DNA from: Bufo bufo
Taxonomy: Eukaryota; Chordata; Amphibia; Anura; Bufonidae
Reading direction: 5' to 3'
DNA length: 64,000 bases
NCBI RefSeq assembly: GCF_905171765.1
Contig: NC_053393.1
Span: forward strand, 66,433,371-66,497,370
The stretch's first letter is position 1. Every line of letters starts with the position of its first letter. Under the pieces are notes generated by a model, which was given only the letters and a program-made list of their open reading frames with translations, had not been told where the DNA came from and made no database searches. The position numbers and the translations under genes were made by a program. Below, one piece after another: positions 41,580 through 51,220 of the stretch.

Positions 41580-41770
41580 TGTGGGGATTTGCTCTGGTAG
41601 ACAGGCTAGCGGACGCAATACAGAGGCAACCACAAAGTCTTTAACTTAAACAGTTCAGTGTTTCATTCACACATTAGGAAAAACAAAAAGTAATGGTTTG
41701 CAGTCTTGGTGTTTGTTCACACCATAAAAATTTCACAGAATTGCGGCTTTTACCATGCTCCCGATAGAGA
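41580..41770 (-). repeat. Gmr1-like 5' LTR, truncated
   Basis: Direct repeat of 36527-36690 ('GGATTTGCTCTGGTAGACAG', 'TTTGCAGTCTTGGTGTTTGT') with several substitutions. Homology stops near 41745, so about 650 bp of the LTR has been lost or replaced. Confidence 0.8.
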
Positions 41771-41916
41771 GTGGTTAGAACTCAATGTAGAGGAGTCAGT
41801 GTCCAGACAACATGAGGAGAAATGAAGAAGATGGGTCGGCACTGCGGTGTGCACTTGGTGCATTCGTCCTGGTAAGGCATCCCTCTAGTATATAGTGAAA
41901 AAGGACCAGCACTCAT
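41771..41916. other. Unassigned sequence before the hammerhead-like foldback
   Basis: 'GGTCGGCACTGCGGTGTGCA' and 'AAAGGACCAGCACTC' look like part of the same retroelement as the foldback at 41917-42060. No coding signal. Confidence 0.4.
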
Positions 41917-42060
41917 TTTCTTGACGATATGAAGAGACGTTTATTCAAGGCATAATAGCATCATCAGTGACTAGTTTCGGCTCAAGCCTGAGCCTTTTTC
42001 AAACTGCAGTTTGCAATGCTATTATACCTTGAATAAACATCTCTTCATATCGTCAAGAAA
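41917..42060 (-). repeat. 44-bp inverted repeat around a hammerhead-like motif
   Basis: The arms at 41917-41960 and 42017-42060 match at 42 of 44 positions. The 56-nt spacer, read on the minus strand, has CAGT, then TTGAAAA, a stem 'GGCTC' / 'GAGCC', GAAA, the palindrome CTAG, then TC and ACTG. CAGT and ACTG can pair as stem I. This is the layout of a minimal type I hammerhead, but the 5' core should read CUGANGA; the change at the G8-equivalent base would inactivate it. Confidence 0.7.
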
Positions 42061-42625
42061 GTAAGTAAAGGTCTTTTTTCGCTATTTAGTATGAGGAGAA
42101 AGGCAACTGAGAGCAGTCTTGGATTACAGAACCAGCCAGAAACAAAGCTTAAAAAAGCAGCTTCTGAGAGAGGAAAAAAGAAAAATATACATTTGAGTAG
42201 CATACTAGTGTGACGAGGAGGTGCATGCAAGTTCTGTGGAGGTAACTTGTCAATAAAGAGGTGTGGATCAGAGGCAGAGCTATAGTGGAAGCGGCTGCTA
42301 TGGGGCCCTATACTCAGAAGGGGCCCACCCAGGATGAGGACTGAAAGATTTTACTATAAGGCCCCCCTCATCACTAGTCTGCACAGTGAACTTGTTCAGA
42401 AGAAGTAAGTCTTATGGTTCCTGGACATACTTTACAAGAACACTGTGGAAGTTGATAAAAGATCCACATTCTACTGAGGACATCGCCTTGGAGACAGGGA
42501 GGTCTGGGCAGGCAGGGGTAGTCTTATACGGCGAGTATAGCCCAAACCCTATATTTTAAATGGAAAAGTTGGGGGTCGTCTTATGCGCCCAGTCGTCTTA
42601 TACGCCGGAAAATACTGTATGCATA
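42061..42625. other. Non-coding, MITE fragments
   Basis: 42245-42370 contains a 'GGGGCCCTATACTCAGAAGG' block of a kind common in repeats. 42510-42615 has 'GTCTTATACGGCG', 'GTCGTCTTATGCGCC' and 'CGTCTTATACGCCGG', related to the 'ATAAGACGCAC' repeat at 45.9-46.9 kb. No gene. Confidence 0.45.
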
Positions 42626-43675
42626 CACTCACCTAAAGAATTATTAGGAACACCTGTTCTATTTCTCATTAATGCAATTATCTAGTCAACCAATCACACG
42701 GCAGTTGCTTCAATGCATTTAGGGGGGTGGTCCTGGTCAAGACAATCTCCTGAACTCCAAACGGAATGTCAGAATGGGAAAGAAAGGTGATTTAAGCAAT
42801 TTTGAGCGTGGCATGGTTGTTGGTGCCAGACGGGCCGGTCGGAGTATTTCACAATCTGCTCAGTTACTGGGATTTTCACGCACAACCATTTCTAGGGTTT
42901 ATAAAGAATGGTGTGAAAAGGGAAAAACATCCAGTATGTGGCAGTCCTGTGGGCAAAAATGCCTTGTGGATGCTAGAGGTCAGAGGAGAATGGGCCGACT
43001 GATTCAAGCTGATAGAAGAGCAACGTTGACTGAAATAACCACTTGTTACAACCGAGGTATGCAGCAAAGCATTTGTGAAGCCACAACACGCACAACCTTG
43101 AGGCGGATGGGCTACAACAGCAGAAGACCCCACCGGGTACCAATCATCTCCCCTACAAATAGGAAAAAGAGGCTACAATTTGCACGAGCTCACCAAAACT
43201 GGACTGTTGAAGACTGGAAAAATGTTGCCTGGTCTGATGAGTCTCGATTTCTGTTGAGACATTCAAATGGTAGAGTCCGAATTTGGCGTAAACAGAATGA
43301 GAACATGTATCCATCCTCTGATGGCTACTTCCAGCAGGATAATGCACCATGTCACAAAGCTCGAATCATTTCAAATTGGTTTCTTGAACATGACAATGAG
43401 TTCACTGTACTAAAATGGCCCCCACAGTCACCAGATTTCAACCCAATAGAGCATCTTTGGGATGTGGTTGAACAGGAGCTTCGTGCCCTGGATGTGCATC
43501 CCTCAAATCTCCATCAACTGCAAGATGCTATCCTATCAATATGGGCCAACATTTCTAAAGAATGCTATCAGCACCTTGTGGAATCAATGCCACGTAGAAT
43601 TAAGGCAGTTCTGAAGGCAAAAGGGGGTCCAACACCGTATTAGTATGGTGTTCCTAATAATTCTTTAGGTGAGTG
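42626..43675 (+). mobile_element. Tc1/mariner-type element with open transposase frame
   Basis: The terminal inverted repeats 'CACTCACCTAAAGAATTATT' and, on the right, 'AATAATTCTTTAGGTGAGTG' are perfect over 20 bp, and TA flanks both ends (42624-42625, 43676-43677). Length is 1050 bp, shorter than usual because an internal coding segment is missing. A (TA)n run follows on the right. Confidence 0.95.
42774..43643 (+). CDS. Tc1/mariner-type transposase with D36E spacing, in-frame deletion, 289 residues
   Basis: The N-terminal helix-turn-helix region (about 1-50: 'SISQSAQLLGFSRTTISRV') and second DNA-binding helix set (about 60-120) are followed by the first catalytic Asp in 'AWSDESRF'. The second Asp ('FQQDNAPCH') and the Glu ('NPIEHLWD') are separated by 36 residues. 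That spacing is characteristic of the DD36E group and not of DD34E. Between 'WRKQNENM' and 'YPSSDGYF' roughly 50 residues normally present in this family are absent, yet the frame is preserved to the final 'GGPTPY'. The protein would probably bind ends but not cut, because core strands are missing. The start is the first ATG after the left inverted repeat. Confidence 0.88.
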   Translation: MGKKGDLSNFERGMVVGARRAGRSISQSAQLLGFSRTTISRVYKEWCEKGKTSSMWQSCGQKCLVDARGQRRMGRLIQADRRATLTEITTCYNRGMQQSICEATTRTTLRRMGYNSRRPHRVPIISPTNRKKRLQFARAHQNWTVEDWKNVAWSDESRFLLRHSNGRVRIWRKQNENMYPSSDGYFQQDNAPCHKARIISNWFLEHDNEFTVLKWPPQSPDFNPIEHLWDVVEQELRALDVHPSNLHQLQDAILSIWANISKECYQHLVESMPRRIKAVLKAKGGPTPY

Positions 43676-43677
43676 TA

Positions 43678-43702
43678 TATATATATATATATATATATAT
43701 AG
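43678..43702. repeat. (TA)n microsatellite
   Basis: A run of about 25 bp of alternating T and A lies between two Tc1 elements. Such runs are favoured TA targets for these transposons. Confidence 0.95.
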
Positions 43703-43830
43703 AGTACAGACCAAAAGTTTGGACACACCTTCTCATTCAAAGAGTTTTCTTTATTTTCTTTATTTTATGAAAATTGTAGATTCACACTGAAGGCATCAAA
43801 ACTATGAATTAACATATGTGGAATTATATA

Positions 43831-45088
43831 CACTGCTCAAAAAAATAAAGGGAACACTTAAACAACACAATGTAACTCCAAGTCAATCACACTTCTGTGA
43901 AATCAAACTGTCCACTTAGGAAGCAACACTGAGTGACAATCAACTTCACATGCTGTTGTGCAAATGGGATAGACAACAGGTGGAAATTATAGGCAATTAG
44001 CAAGACACCCCCAATAAAGGAGTGGTTCTGCAGGTGGTAACCACAGACCACTTCTCAGTTCCTATGCTTCCTGACTGATGTTTTGGTCACTTTTGAATGC
44101 TGGCGGTGCTTTCACTCTAGTGGTAGCATGAGACGGAGTCTACAACCCACACAAGTGGCTCAGGTAGTGCAGCTTATCCAGGATGGCACATCAATGCGAG
44201 CTGTGGCAAGAAGGTTTGCTGTGTCTGTCAGCGTAGTGTCCAGAGCCTGGAGGCGCTACCAGGAGACAGGCCAGCACTGAGCACATGTGACAGATGTGAC
44301 AGAGTCTGGAGACGCCGTGGAGAACGTTCTGCTGCCTGCAACATCCTCCAGCATGACCGGTTTGGCATTGGGTCAGTAATGGTGTGGGGTGGCATTTCTT
44401 TGGAGGGCCGCACAGCCCTCCATGTGCTCGCCAGAGGTAGCCTGACTGCCATTAGGTACCAAGATGAGACCCTCAGACCCCTTGTGAGACCATATGCTGG
44501 TGCGGTTGGCCCTGGGTTCCTCCTAATGCAAGACAATGCTAGACCTCGTGGCTGGAGTGTGTCAGCAGTTCCTGCAAGATGAAGGCATTGATGCTATGGA
44601 CTTGCCCGCCCCCTCCCCAGACCTGAATCCAATTGAACACATCTGGGACATCATGTCTCGCTCTATCCACCAACGTCACGTTGCACCACAGACTGTCCAG
44701 GAGTTGGCAGATGCTTTAGTCCAGGTCTGGGAGGAGATCCCTCAGGAGACCGTCCGCCACCTCATCAGGAGCATGCACAGGCGTTGTAGGGATGTCATAC
44801 AGGCACATGGAGGCCACACACACTACTGAGCCTCATTTTGACTTGTTTTAAGGACATTACATCAAAGTTGGATCAGCCTGTAGTGTGTTTTTCCACTTTA
44901 ATTTTGAGTGTGACTCCAAATCCAGACCTCCATGGGTTAAAAAATTTGATTTCCATTTTTTTATTTTTGTGTGATTTTGTTGTCAGCACATTCAACTATG
45001 TAAAGAACAAAGTATTTCAGAATTTTTTTAAATTAATTCAGATCTAGGATGTGTTATTTTTGTGTTCCCTTTATTTTTTTGAGCAGTG
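43831..45088 (+). mobile_element. Nested Tc1-like element with 'CACTGCTCAAAAAAATAAAG' ends
   Basis: The inverted termini are 'CACTGCTCAAAAAAATAAAG' and 'CTTTATTTTTTTGAGCAGTG' with one small slippage. TA occurs on both sides (43829-43830 and 45089-45090). It splits the host Tc1 within its left arm, 123 bp from the host's left end, and is therefore younger. Confidence 0.93.
44128..44829 (+). pseudogene. Transposase of the nested Tc1, middle deleted
   Basis: The first frame (44128-44280) encodes the helix-turn-helix start '[20 protein letters not shown]' and stops after 'RRYQETGQH'. The rest resumes with '[15 protein letters not shown]' and 'LLMQDNARP' (second Asp). After a frameshift near 44560 it ends with 'SPDLNPIEHIWD' (Glu) and 'AHGGHTHY'. 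The first catalytic Asp is lost with the deletion at about 44281. Not functional. Confidence 0.9.
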
Positions 45089-45374
45089 TACATAACAAAC
45101 AAGTGTGAAACAACTGAAAATATGTCATATTCTAGGTTCTTCAAAGTAGCCACCTTTTGCTTTGATTACTGCTTTGCACACCCTTGGCATTCTCTTGATG
45201 AGCTTCAAGAGGTAGTCCCCTGAAATCGTTTTTACTTCACAGGTGTGCCCTGTCAGGTTTAATAAGTGGAATTTCTTGCCTTATAAATGGGGTTGGGACC
45301 ATCAGTTGCGTTGAGGAGAAGTCAGGTGGTACACAGCTGATAGTCCTACTGAATAGACTGTTAGAATTTGTATT

Positions 45375-45760
45375 ATGGTAAGAAAAAAGCAGCTAAGTAA
45401 AGAAAAACGAGTGGCCATCATTACTTTAAGAAATGAAGGTCAGTCAGTCAGCTGGAAAATTGGGAAAACTTTGAAAGTAAGGGCTATTTGACCATGAAGG
45501 AGAGTGATGGGGTGCTGCGCCAGCTGACCTGGCCTCCACAGTCACCGGACCAAAACCCAATCGAGATGGTTTGGGGTGAGCTGGACCGCAGAGTGAAGGC
45601 AAAAGGGCCAACAAGTGCTAAGCATCTCTGGGAACTCCTTCAAGACTGTTGGAAGACCATTTCAGGGGACTACCTCTTGAAGCTCATCAAGAGAATGCCA
45701 AGAGTGTGCAGAGCAGTAATCAAAGCAAAAGGTGGCTACTTTGAAGAACCTAGAATATGA
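45375..45760 (+). pseudogene. Tc1-like transposase remnant (second copy)
   Basis: A start at 45375 ('MVRKKQLSKEKRVAI') runs about 38 residues to a stop. The C-terminal piece (45488-45760) has 'WPPQSPDQNPIEMVWGELD', keeping the catalytic Glu that the 6.2-kb copy lost, and ends 'GGYFEEPRI'. Both Asp residues are missing through the shared internal deletion. Confidence 0.88.
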
Positions 45761-45900
45761 CATATTTTCAGTTGTTTCACATTTGTTTGTTATGTATATA
45801 ATTCCACATGTGTTAATTCGTTAGTTTTGATGCCTTCATAGTCATGAAAATAAAGAAAACCCAATTGAATGAGAAGGTGTGTCCAAACTTTTGGTCTGTA

Positions 45901-45904
<4 letters not shown>

Positions 45905-45938
<34 letters not shown>
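45905..45938. repeat. (TA)n microsatellite
   Basis: About 34 bp of alternating TA follow the Tc1 end. Confidence 0.95.
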
Positions 45939-45939
<1 letters not shown>

Positions 45940-46964
45940 GTATTTTTTGCTTTATAAGACGCACCTGATGATAAGACGCACCTAGATTTTTGAGGAGGAA
46001 AATACGTTTTTGTTTTTTTTTAACCAAAAGGTGTGCTTTTGGTGGGTTTTGAACTAATGGTGGTCTGTGGATGACGCACTGTTATGGGGGGACCTGTGGA
46101 TGACTCACTGTTATGGGGGACCTGTGGATGACGCACTGTTATGAGGGGGATGTGTGGATGATACACTACTACGGGGGATGTAGCATCATATATAGCATCT
46201 TATATAATGGGGGTCACTATACTGTGACACATATGATACTGTGACCAGCATAAGATGATCTTATGCTGGTCACAGTATCATATGTGTCACAGTATATTGT
46301 CCCTGTGCGAATAGTGACCCCCATTACACCACAGGGCACACAGTAGACTTTATATGTAAAATCTTTTAATGGCTCTGCTTTCTTCTATAACAGTACTCAC
46401 TATAAAAGCAGCAGTCCGGCCAGCACGTGACGTCACTCGCTCAGTCAGTCACGCTCCTGCAAGCTTCATTAATGAAGTGGGAGGAGCATGACCGAGTGAG
46501 TGACGTCACGCGCCGGCTGGACCGCTGCTTTCATAGTGAGTACTGTTATAGAAGAAAGCAGATTGTAATGAAGCAGTTTTCATATATAAAGTCTATAATC
46601 TTCTGCTTCCTTCATGAATGAAGTGGGAGGAGCGTGAATGAGTAAGAATCGTGAGGTTACGCTGCCGCCCTGCCTGCCGCTTTCATAGTGAGTTGTACTA
46701 CTACAGAGGATTGCCTTAGTTTAAAGCAGATATACTGCTTGAAGATTATAGACTGTACATATGAAAATTGCCGTGAGCGGGGCCCGATGTATTAGAGTAC
46801 AGTTACTGCATCGGGCCCCGCCGCGAGTGTTGCCAGCCTCCGTCCCCTCCTCCCACCCCTCTGATACATCGTGGCTTGCGATGTATCAGCGTCACCAAAG
46901 TAAACATGGCAGTGTTCGCTTTATAAGACGCACTGCCATTTCCCCCTCACTTTTGGGTATATAT
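45939..46964. mobile_element. Foldback MITE, 'ATAAGACGCAC' type, with palindromes
   Basis: The left 'TTGCTTTATAAGACGCACC' and right 'TTCGCTTTATAAGACGCACT' are direct, not inverted, so the ends are uncertain and two units may be joined. Inside are a ~35-bp tandem repeat (46050-46185: 'GTGGATGACGCACTGTTATG'), a palindrome with perfect 38-bp arms (46218-46296) and a long imperfect palindrome (46378-46562) with TGACGTCA in both arms (46428-46435, 46501-46508). Non-coding. Confidence 0.75.
46218..46296. repeat. Palindrome with perfect 38-bp arms and 3-nt spacer
   Basis: Left arm 46218-46255 and right arm 46259-46296 are exact reverse complements; the spacer is TGA. Beyond it, 'GGGGGTCACTAT' on the left also pairs with 'ATAGTGACCCCC' after a short gap on the right (about 46310-46321). 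Confidence 0.97.
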
Positions 46965-47460
46965 TGTGACACAGTGAGAGGAATGGTCTGGGAAAACAGG
47001 TATTTACATCCCGGCGTGTGCTGCTGGGCTGATTTACAGCCAGGTGGGGTCAAATACCGGACTGGAATTTATTGCCGGTCCGGGTTTTTGCTAGCACCTG
47101 GCTGTCCTTAAATAGGCAGCTGGGCTCAGCAGAAGGATCTCTGTGTTGAGATCTGAGGCTTGGTGCCAGGTTAGAGGGATGAAACCCATGGACCGAGAAA
47201 ACAGGCCCCGTGCCGTGGACTGCTGGAGGCAAAACTGACATCAAGGTGACTTGTCTTATATGAACTTTCCAATTTGTGTGAAGTAACACCAAGATGTACT
47301 TTCCATTGTGTGTGAAGTACAACACCAAGACTGCAAAGTAACGCATTGTTTTTTGCATTTGCTTCAAGTTTGAATAAACACTGAAGTTTTGCGTTAAGAA
47401 CTTGTCTTTTGCCTCTGTACTGCATCCGCTTACCCTATCTACCAGAGCGAAACCCAACAA
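46965..47460 (+). mobile_element. Solo LTR related to the Gmr1-like element
   Basis: It starts TGTGACACAG. Its right part, 'CACCAAGACTGCAAAGTAAC', 'GAATAAACACTGAAGTTTTG', 'CTACCAGAGCGAAACCCAAC', aligns with the minus-strand sequence of the 36.5 and 41.6-kb LTRs. Flanking 'TATAT' words on each side fit a 5-bp duplication but the site is itself (AT)-rich. It holds AATAAA at about 47375, as an LTR should. Confidence 0.75.
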
Positions 47461-48050
47461 TATATATTTATATTTAAATTAAACTCTCATTTATATTTAC
47501 CCTGAACAACACCAAAAAGTAATTACATTTCTCCCGCACAAAACAAGGCCTCACACAGCCACATCAATAAAAAATAAAAAAAGGAATAATTCCAAATCAC
47601 ATAAACAAAAAAAAATGTTGCTGGTCATTCAGGAGTGGTCACTAAAAAAAAGGATCCAATCCTGTACTACTGGCACAGTCACACGGGGTCAACTGTCACC
47701 TATTGTGCACCTATAAACTTGGTATATTTTTTTGGGCGTCTAGATCTGTTTATCCGTCTTCTGCCTCTTTCATAGGATAATTATATTTTTAACGTTTACA
47801 CTTTGACACCTTGGACGTTGATTTTTTTTGTGTCAACTCTCTTTTTATAAAACATTTTTGGCATAGTAAAGAAATGTATATAACATTTAACTGGGTGTTG
47901 ATATATCAAATAATAAATAAAGTTTGCTGTTAACAATATTTGCAAATGTGGTTCACTGGATAGCCATTGCAGCCTCACTGCTGTGGTATGGGCTTCAGTT
48001 TATTGACCTAATTATCCATCAATGATGGTCCTTGGACGTTGATTTTTAAA
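47461..48050. other. No gene seen
   Basis: A/T-rich, with several T runs. No homology recognised. Confidence 0.45.
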
Positions 48051-48059
48051 GAGATGTCC

Positions 48060-48490
48060 ACGCTTCTGAGAGATGTATGAGGCCCGGCTATATTTTCATT
48101 CACAGACGAGCAGAGAACAAATTAGTTCACGGTAAATTTAATTACAATGCATTAACTAATCTTCAGGCAGCCGACTGACAGCTTCAAATCACGGCGGTTT
48201 GCAGCGGCCATACATAATTTATAATCATTGGTATTGACCAATATATAAAAGCTCTGTTCTGCCGAGGACTAGAGCGAGCATTTAATTAGCTCATCTGATA
48301 AGAACAGAACATAGGATGGTGAGAAGCCTGAGCTCCACCCGCCCAACTACTGCAAATGAAATTTGATTAATATTAAAGGTTAATTAAAGTGAAATGATCA
48401 ACGGCTATGAGACACACATGAAGAATTTTACGACTCGCTTTAATGGATCATCAAATTGAGGTCAATGAATAGACCTAAGGACCATCCTGA
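48060..48490. other. Candidate conserved noncoding element
   Basis: There is no repeat signature, coding potential or inverted end. It holds homeodomain-type cores (AATTAG or TTAATTA: 'GCATTTAATTAGCTC' near 48278, 'GGTTAATTAAAG' near 48379), 'TGATTAATATTAAAGG' and a GATA-like 'CTGATAAGAACAG'. Even complexity and dense A/T-rich factor words resemble vertebrate developmental enhancers. This is pattern recognition only; alignment to other vertebrates decides. Confidence 0.35.
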
Positions 48491-48664
48491 CCTAGTCACA
48501 GTTTCCTGAAGATAGCAGCTCTCAACAAAGTGAAATAAAAGTGGAGGGAAAAATCTGCTGCGACCGTAAGGCAAAAGCGGATACAAAATGCGCAGCAACA
48601 CTCTGCAAGCGCTAAGATAAGTGTCCTGCAGATAGACTTGAGTAAAAGGGTCACATCAAGAGTA

Positions 48665-48935
48665 GGAAGATAGGGGATAAGTATCTGATCGGTGGGGATT
48701 ATGGAGTGTCAGGTCATGGATGTCTCCTTCTATTCCATTCAAACTCTATGGGACTGCTGGAGATACAGTAGCCAAGTACAACGCTCGGCTATTTCCCGCA
48801 GTCCCATAGAGAATGAACAGAGCGGCAGTGGACATGTCAGTTCACTCATACAGAAGACAAGACCTTTATTGTTGTGATTGGTGAGGGTCCCATAGTTCTT
48901 ACCCCCACCGATCAGATACTTATCCCCTATCGACA
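48665..48935. mobile_element. MITE with 'GGGGATAAGTATCTGATCGG' ends
   Basis: The left arm (48670-48698) and right arm (48901-48931, 'CCGATCAGATACTTATCCCC') are inverted copies. Inner words 'CTATGGGACTGC' and 'GCAGTCCCATAG' pair too. Non-coding. Confidence 0.85.
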
Positions 48936-48989
48936 AGCTATCACAAAGCCCTTTAAGTATCAGTGAATAGTTCCCATAAAAGCTAATAT

Positions 48990-49310
48990 AATCCCCTGTG
49001 GGGATCTGTCCTCGTGGACATGGTCAACAGTGACACAAGACATGGGCATCAAAGGTTAAAAGTCTAAATAGGGTTTATTTTCTTCATAAACACCGCATGG
49101 AATCAAAGTTCGCTATTCACTTGAGTGAATCCACTGCGCAAAGATAATACATAAACAAAATACCTGCCCGTCTGGGCACTAACTAAACAGAAGGTTACCT
49201 CACCTAGGTACTTCAGATCAAACAGGGGGATCAAGCTTTGCACAGCCGCCACAGGTCATGCTCTGACTAGCTCTGACTTCACCATACGCAGTGGTAGACC
49301 CATATAAAAA
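48990..49310 (-). repeat. LTR fragment, second Gmr1-like family
   Basis: 'GCACTAACTAAACAGAAGGT' and the surrounding words match 57095-57125 ('GCACTAACTAAACAGTAACG') in the same order. Ends not defined; probably truncated. Confidence 0.45.
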
Positions 49311-50290
49311 GCAAACAAAAAAATAGGAAATAAAGTGTTAAGTAACTTTGTAAGTGGTTTGCTTTACTTATTTTGTACTGATTTTGAGTAGCGATCTTCA
49401 TTCAAGTAAGGCTTAATTTACAAGACCGTAATATGGATCCAGTATGGTTTTGTAAGCATAAAAATCTATGTATTACAGAGACATACATATTTCTATGGAA
49501 TCAAGAAGCAATAGATGCCAGATGCCATATTTTAGATGTATTCTGTAACAAATGTATAGGCAACAGATGGAGGTGTAGTGTCCTGGAACAACACTTTGAA
49601 GTATGGACATTTGCCCTTATTGCTACTACTGTATGGAAAGCCATCAACTCCCTACTTTATTTCACTTTGATTTATGATGATGTGTGCAGTTTCATATTGT
49701 TGTACTGCATTGGTATGTTTATTGTAATAAATCCTGTTAATTTGCACTGTTATTACACTATAGCTGCACTGCACTGTGGAAAGGGTTAATGCACAGCCAG
49801 CTAATGCTAAAAGATTTTATGACTTTCTACCTATGCAAAATTTTGGAGGGGAAAAAACAGACACTTGGCCTTCTGACTGGTATAGCTCTGTTGTTTATGT
49901 CTGTAGACTTGTTTTTCTTGGGAAAAAATGCTTATTCATTCCCATAGACTTGTAATGAAGCTTTATACAAGTCTATGACACGCAGAAATTTATACAATTC
50001 TATGACACGCAGAAATTGTAACAATATTGCTGTTTAAGCTGTGCTTTTCAAATCCACCCCTACCACTATACAGCTACAAACTGTATATAAGGAGAGCAGT
50101 CACAGCCTCTAGTTGTCTGCAAATAGGGACCAGTGTTTAGTAGAAGAGACTCTGCCAGACTGCATGAGTGACTAGAAGAAGACACTTAGATGGCGATTCT
50201 CAGTCACAAACCCTGGGCTTCCAACTCATTGGCCAAGGCTCCATCCTGACGACTGAACCAAAGACCCTGGGCCACCAGCCTTTGGCCAGG
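49311..50290. other. No gene seen
   Basis: A/T-rich with a 118-residue plus frame at 49433-49789 that has no recognisable domain or composition bias of a real protein. A short duplication of 'ACAAGTCTATGACACGCAG' (49970-50010) is visible. Confidence 0.4.
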
Positions 50291-51215
50291 TGTCACGGTG
50301 GGGAGAGGGAGAAAAAACCCCACTGCACAATGTCTAAATAGACCATACCACTAGGCCTGGAACCCAGCATAAGGGAGCAGGTCACCTCCTATGCATCCCT
50401 AAATACAATCCCTGACCTCCTGACTTTATGAGCCCACCCTGATAGCGGGAGGGCTCATACCTGGAACCTAGGACCCTAATTTGCTCTGATGGTATTGTCA
50501 GAAGAAAGAGACAACTGATTCCTCCAAGACACGGAAGAACCAGAGTTTCTCACAGGCCTAGCAACAAGGAAGGAGCAGAGAGCAAGCATAAACACACAAT
50601 GGCAGGTAAGAGCCCAGTGCAAATGACATGCACTGGAACAACCACCACTTACCTGCCACAACGACTGGGTGGAACAACTACATCTTGCTGACTTGTGGTT
50701 CACCCCTCCGGCAAACCATGGAGCCCACTTCCGCAGGCACAGATAGACAGGGGAAATGTCAAACAACCTTGCTGGACTACAAACACCAAATAAACCAGAC
50801 ATGGAACACCAATTGACATACAACAAACACCCTGTACATAAACCCACACCAAACATAATAAACAGGTGGGGAAGGGGACACGGGTAAACATTGGGATGAC
50901 ATTGGCAAAGACATTGATGTTCCACAAGGAGGCCCTCACAGACAGGTGACACATCCAGAGAGGAGCAAAGCTCCTTCTCCTACAAAGATAGACAAACAAC
51001 TGACCTCAAGCTCACAACTCCAACATAAGAAGAGCCAGGAGGCCACACCAAGCTCCACCTTGCATACCCACCTTAACCCCGTACACACCAAAATGGGAAG
51101 GAACACCAGACTTAAAGGGGAAGTGTCCACCCATGCTAAACCAACACATTGCCACCAGCAACAAGCATGCATGGCACAAGTGTCACTACCACCAGACCAT
51201 GACATAGCCATGACA
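50291..51215. mobile_element. Solo LTR (925 bp) with CCAGG target duplication
   Basis: Begins TGTCACGGTG and ends CCATGACA; the 5-bp word CCAGG flanks it (50286-50290, 51216-51220). The segment at about 50375-50462 ('CAGGTCACCTCCTATGCATC', 'GGGAGGGCTCATACC') is related to the solo LTR at 36789-37129, inverted, and to 3120-3617. Long frames on the minus strand inside it are Cys-rich noise. Confidence 0.88.
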
Positions 51216-51220
51216 CCAGG

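Larger units (their letters stand above)
36527..41770 (-). mobile_element. Gmr1-like Ty3/Gypsy element, broken
   Basis: Minus-strand order: partial 5' LTR (41580-41770), gag and zinc knuckle, protease, remnant integrase, RT, RNase H, purine tract, 3' LTR (36527-37696). Integrase coming before RT is the unusual order known for Gmr1-like Gypsy elements. After the 5' LTR the minus strand reads 'TTGGTGTCGGATGCGGGC' (about 41563-41580), a plausible tRNA primer-binding site. Most of the integrase core is deleted. It contains a solo LTR, another insert and several stops. Confidence 0.9.
43707..45898 (+). mobile_element. Tc1-like element, second copy of the 6.1-kb family, interrupted
   Basis: The ends match 'CAGACCAAAAGTTTGGACAC' and its complement, with TA outside (43705-43706, 45899-45900). 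Excluding the nested insert (43831-45088) and its duplicated TA it is 932 bp, close to the 929 bp of the copy at 6074-7002. Same internal deletion. Confidence 0.93.
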
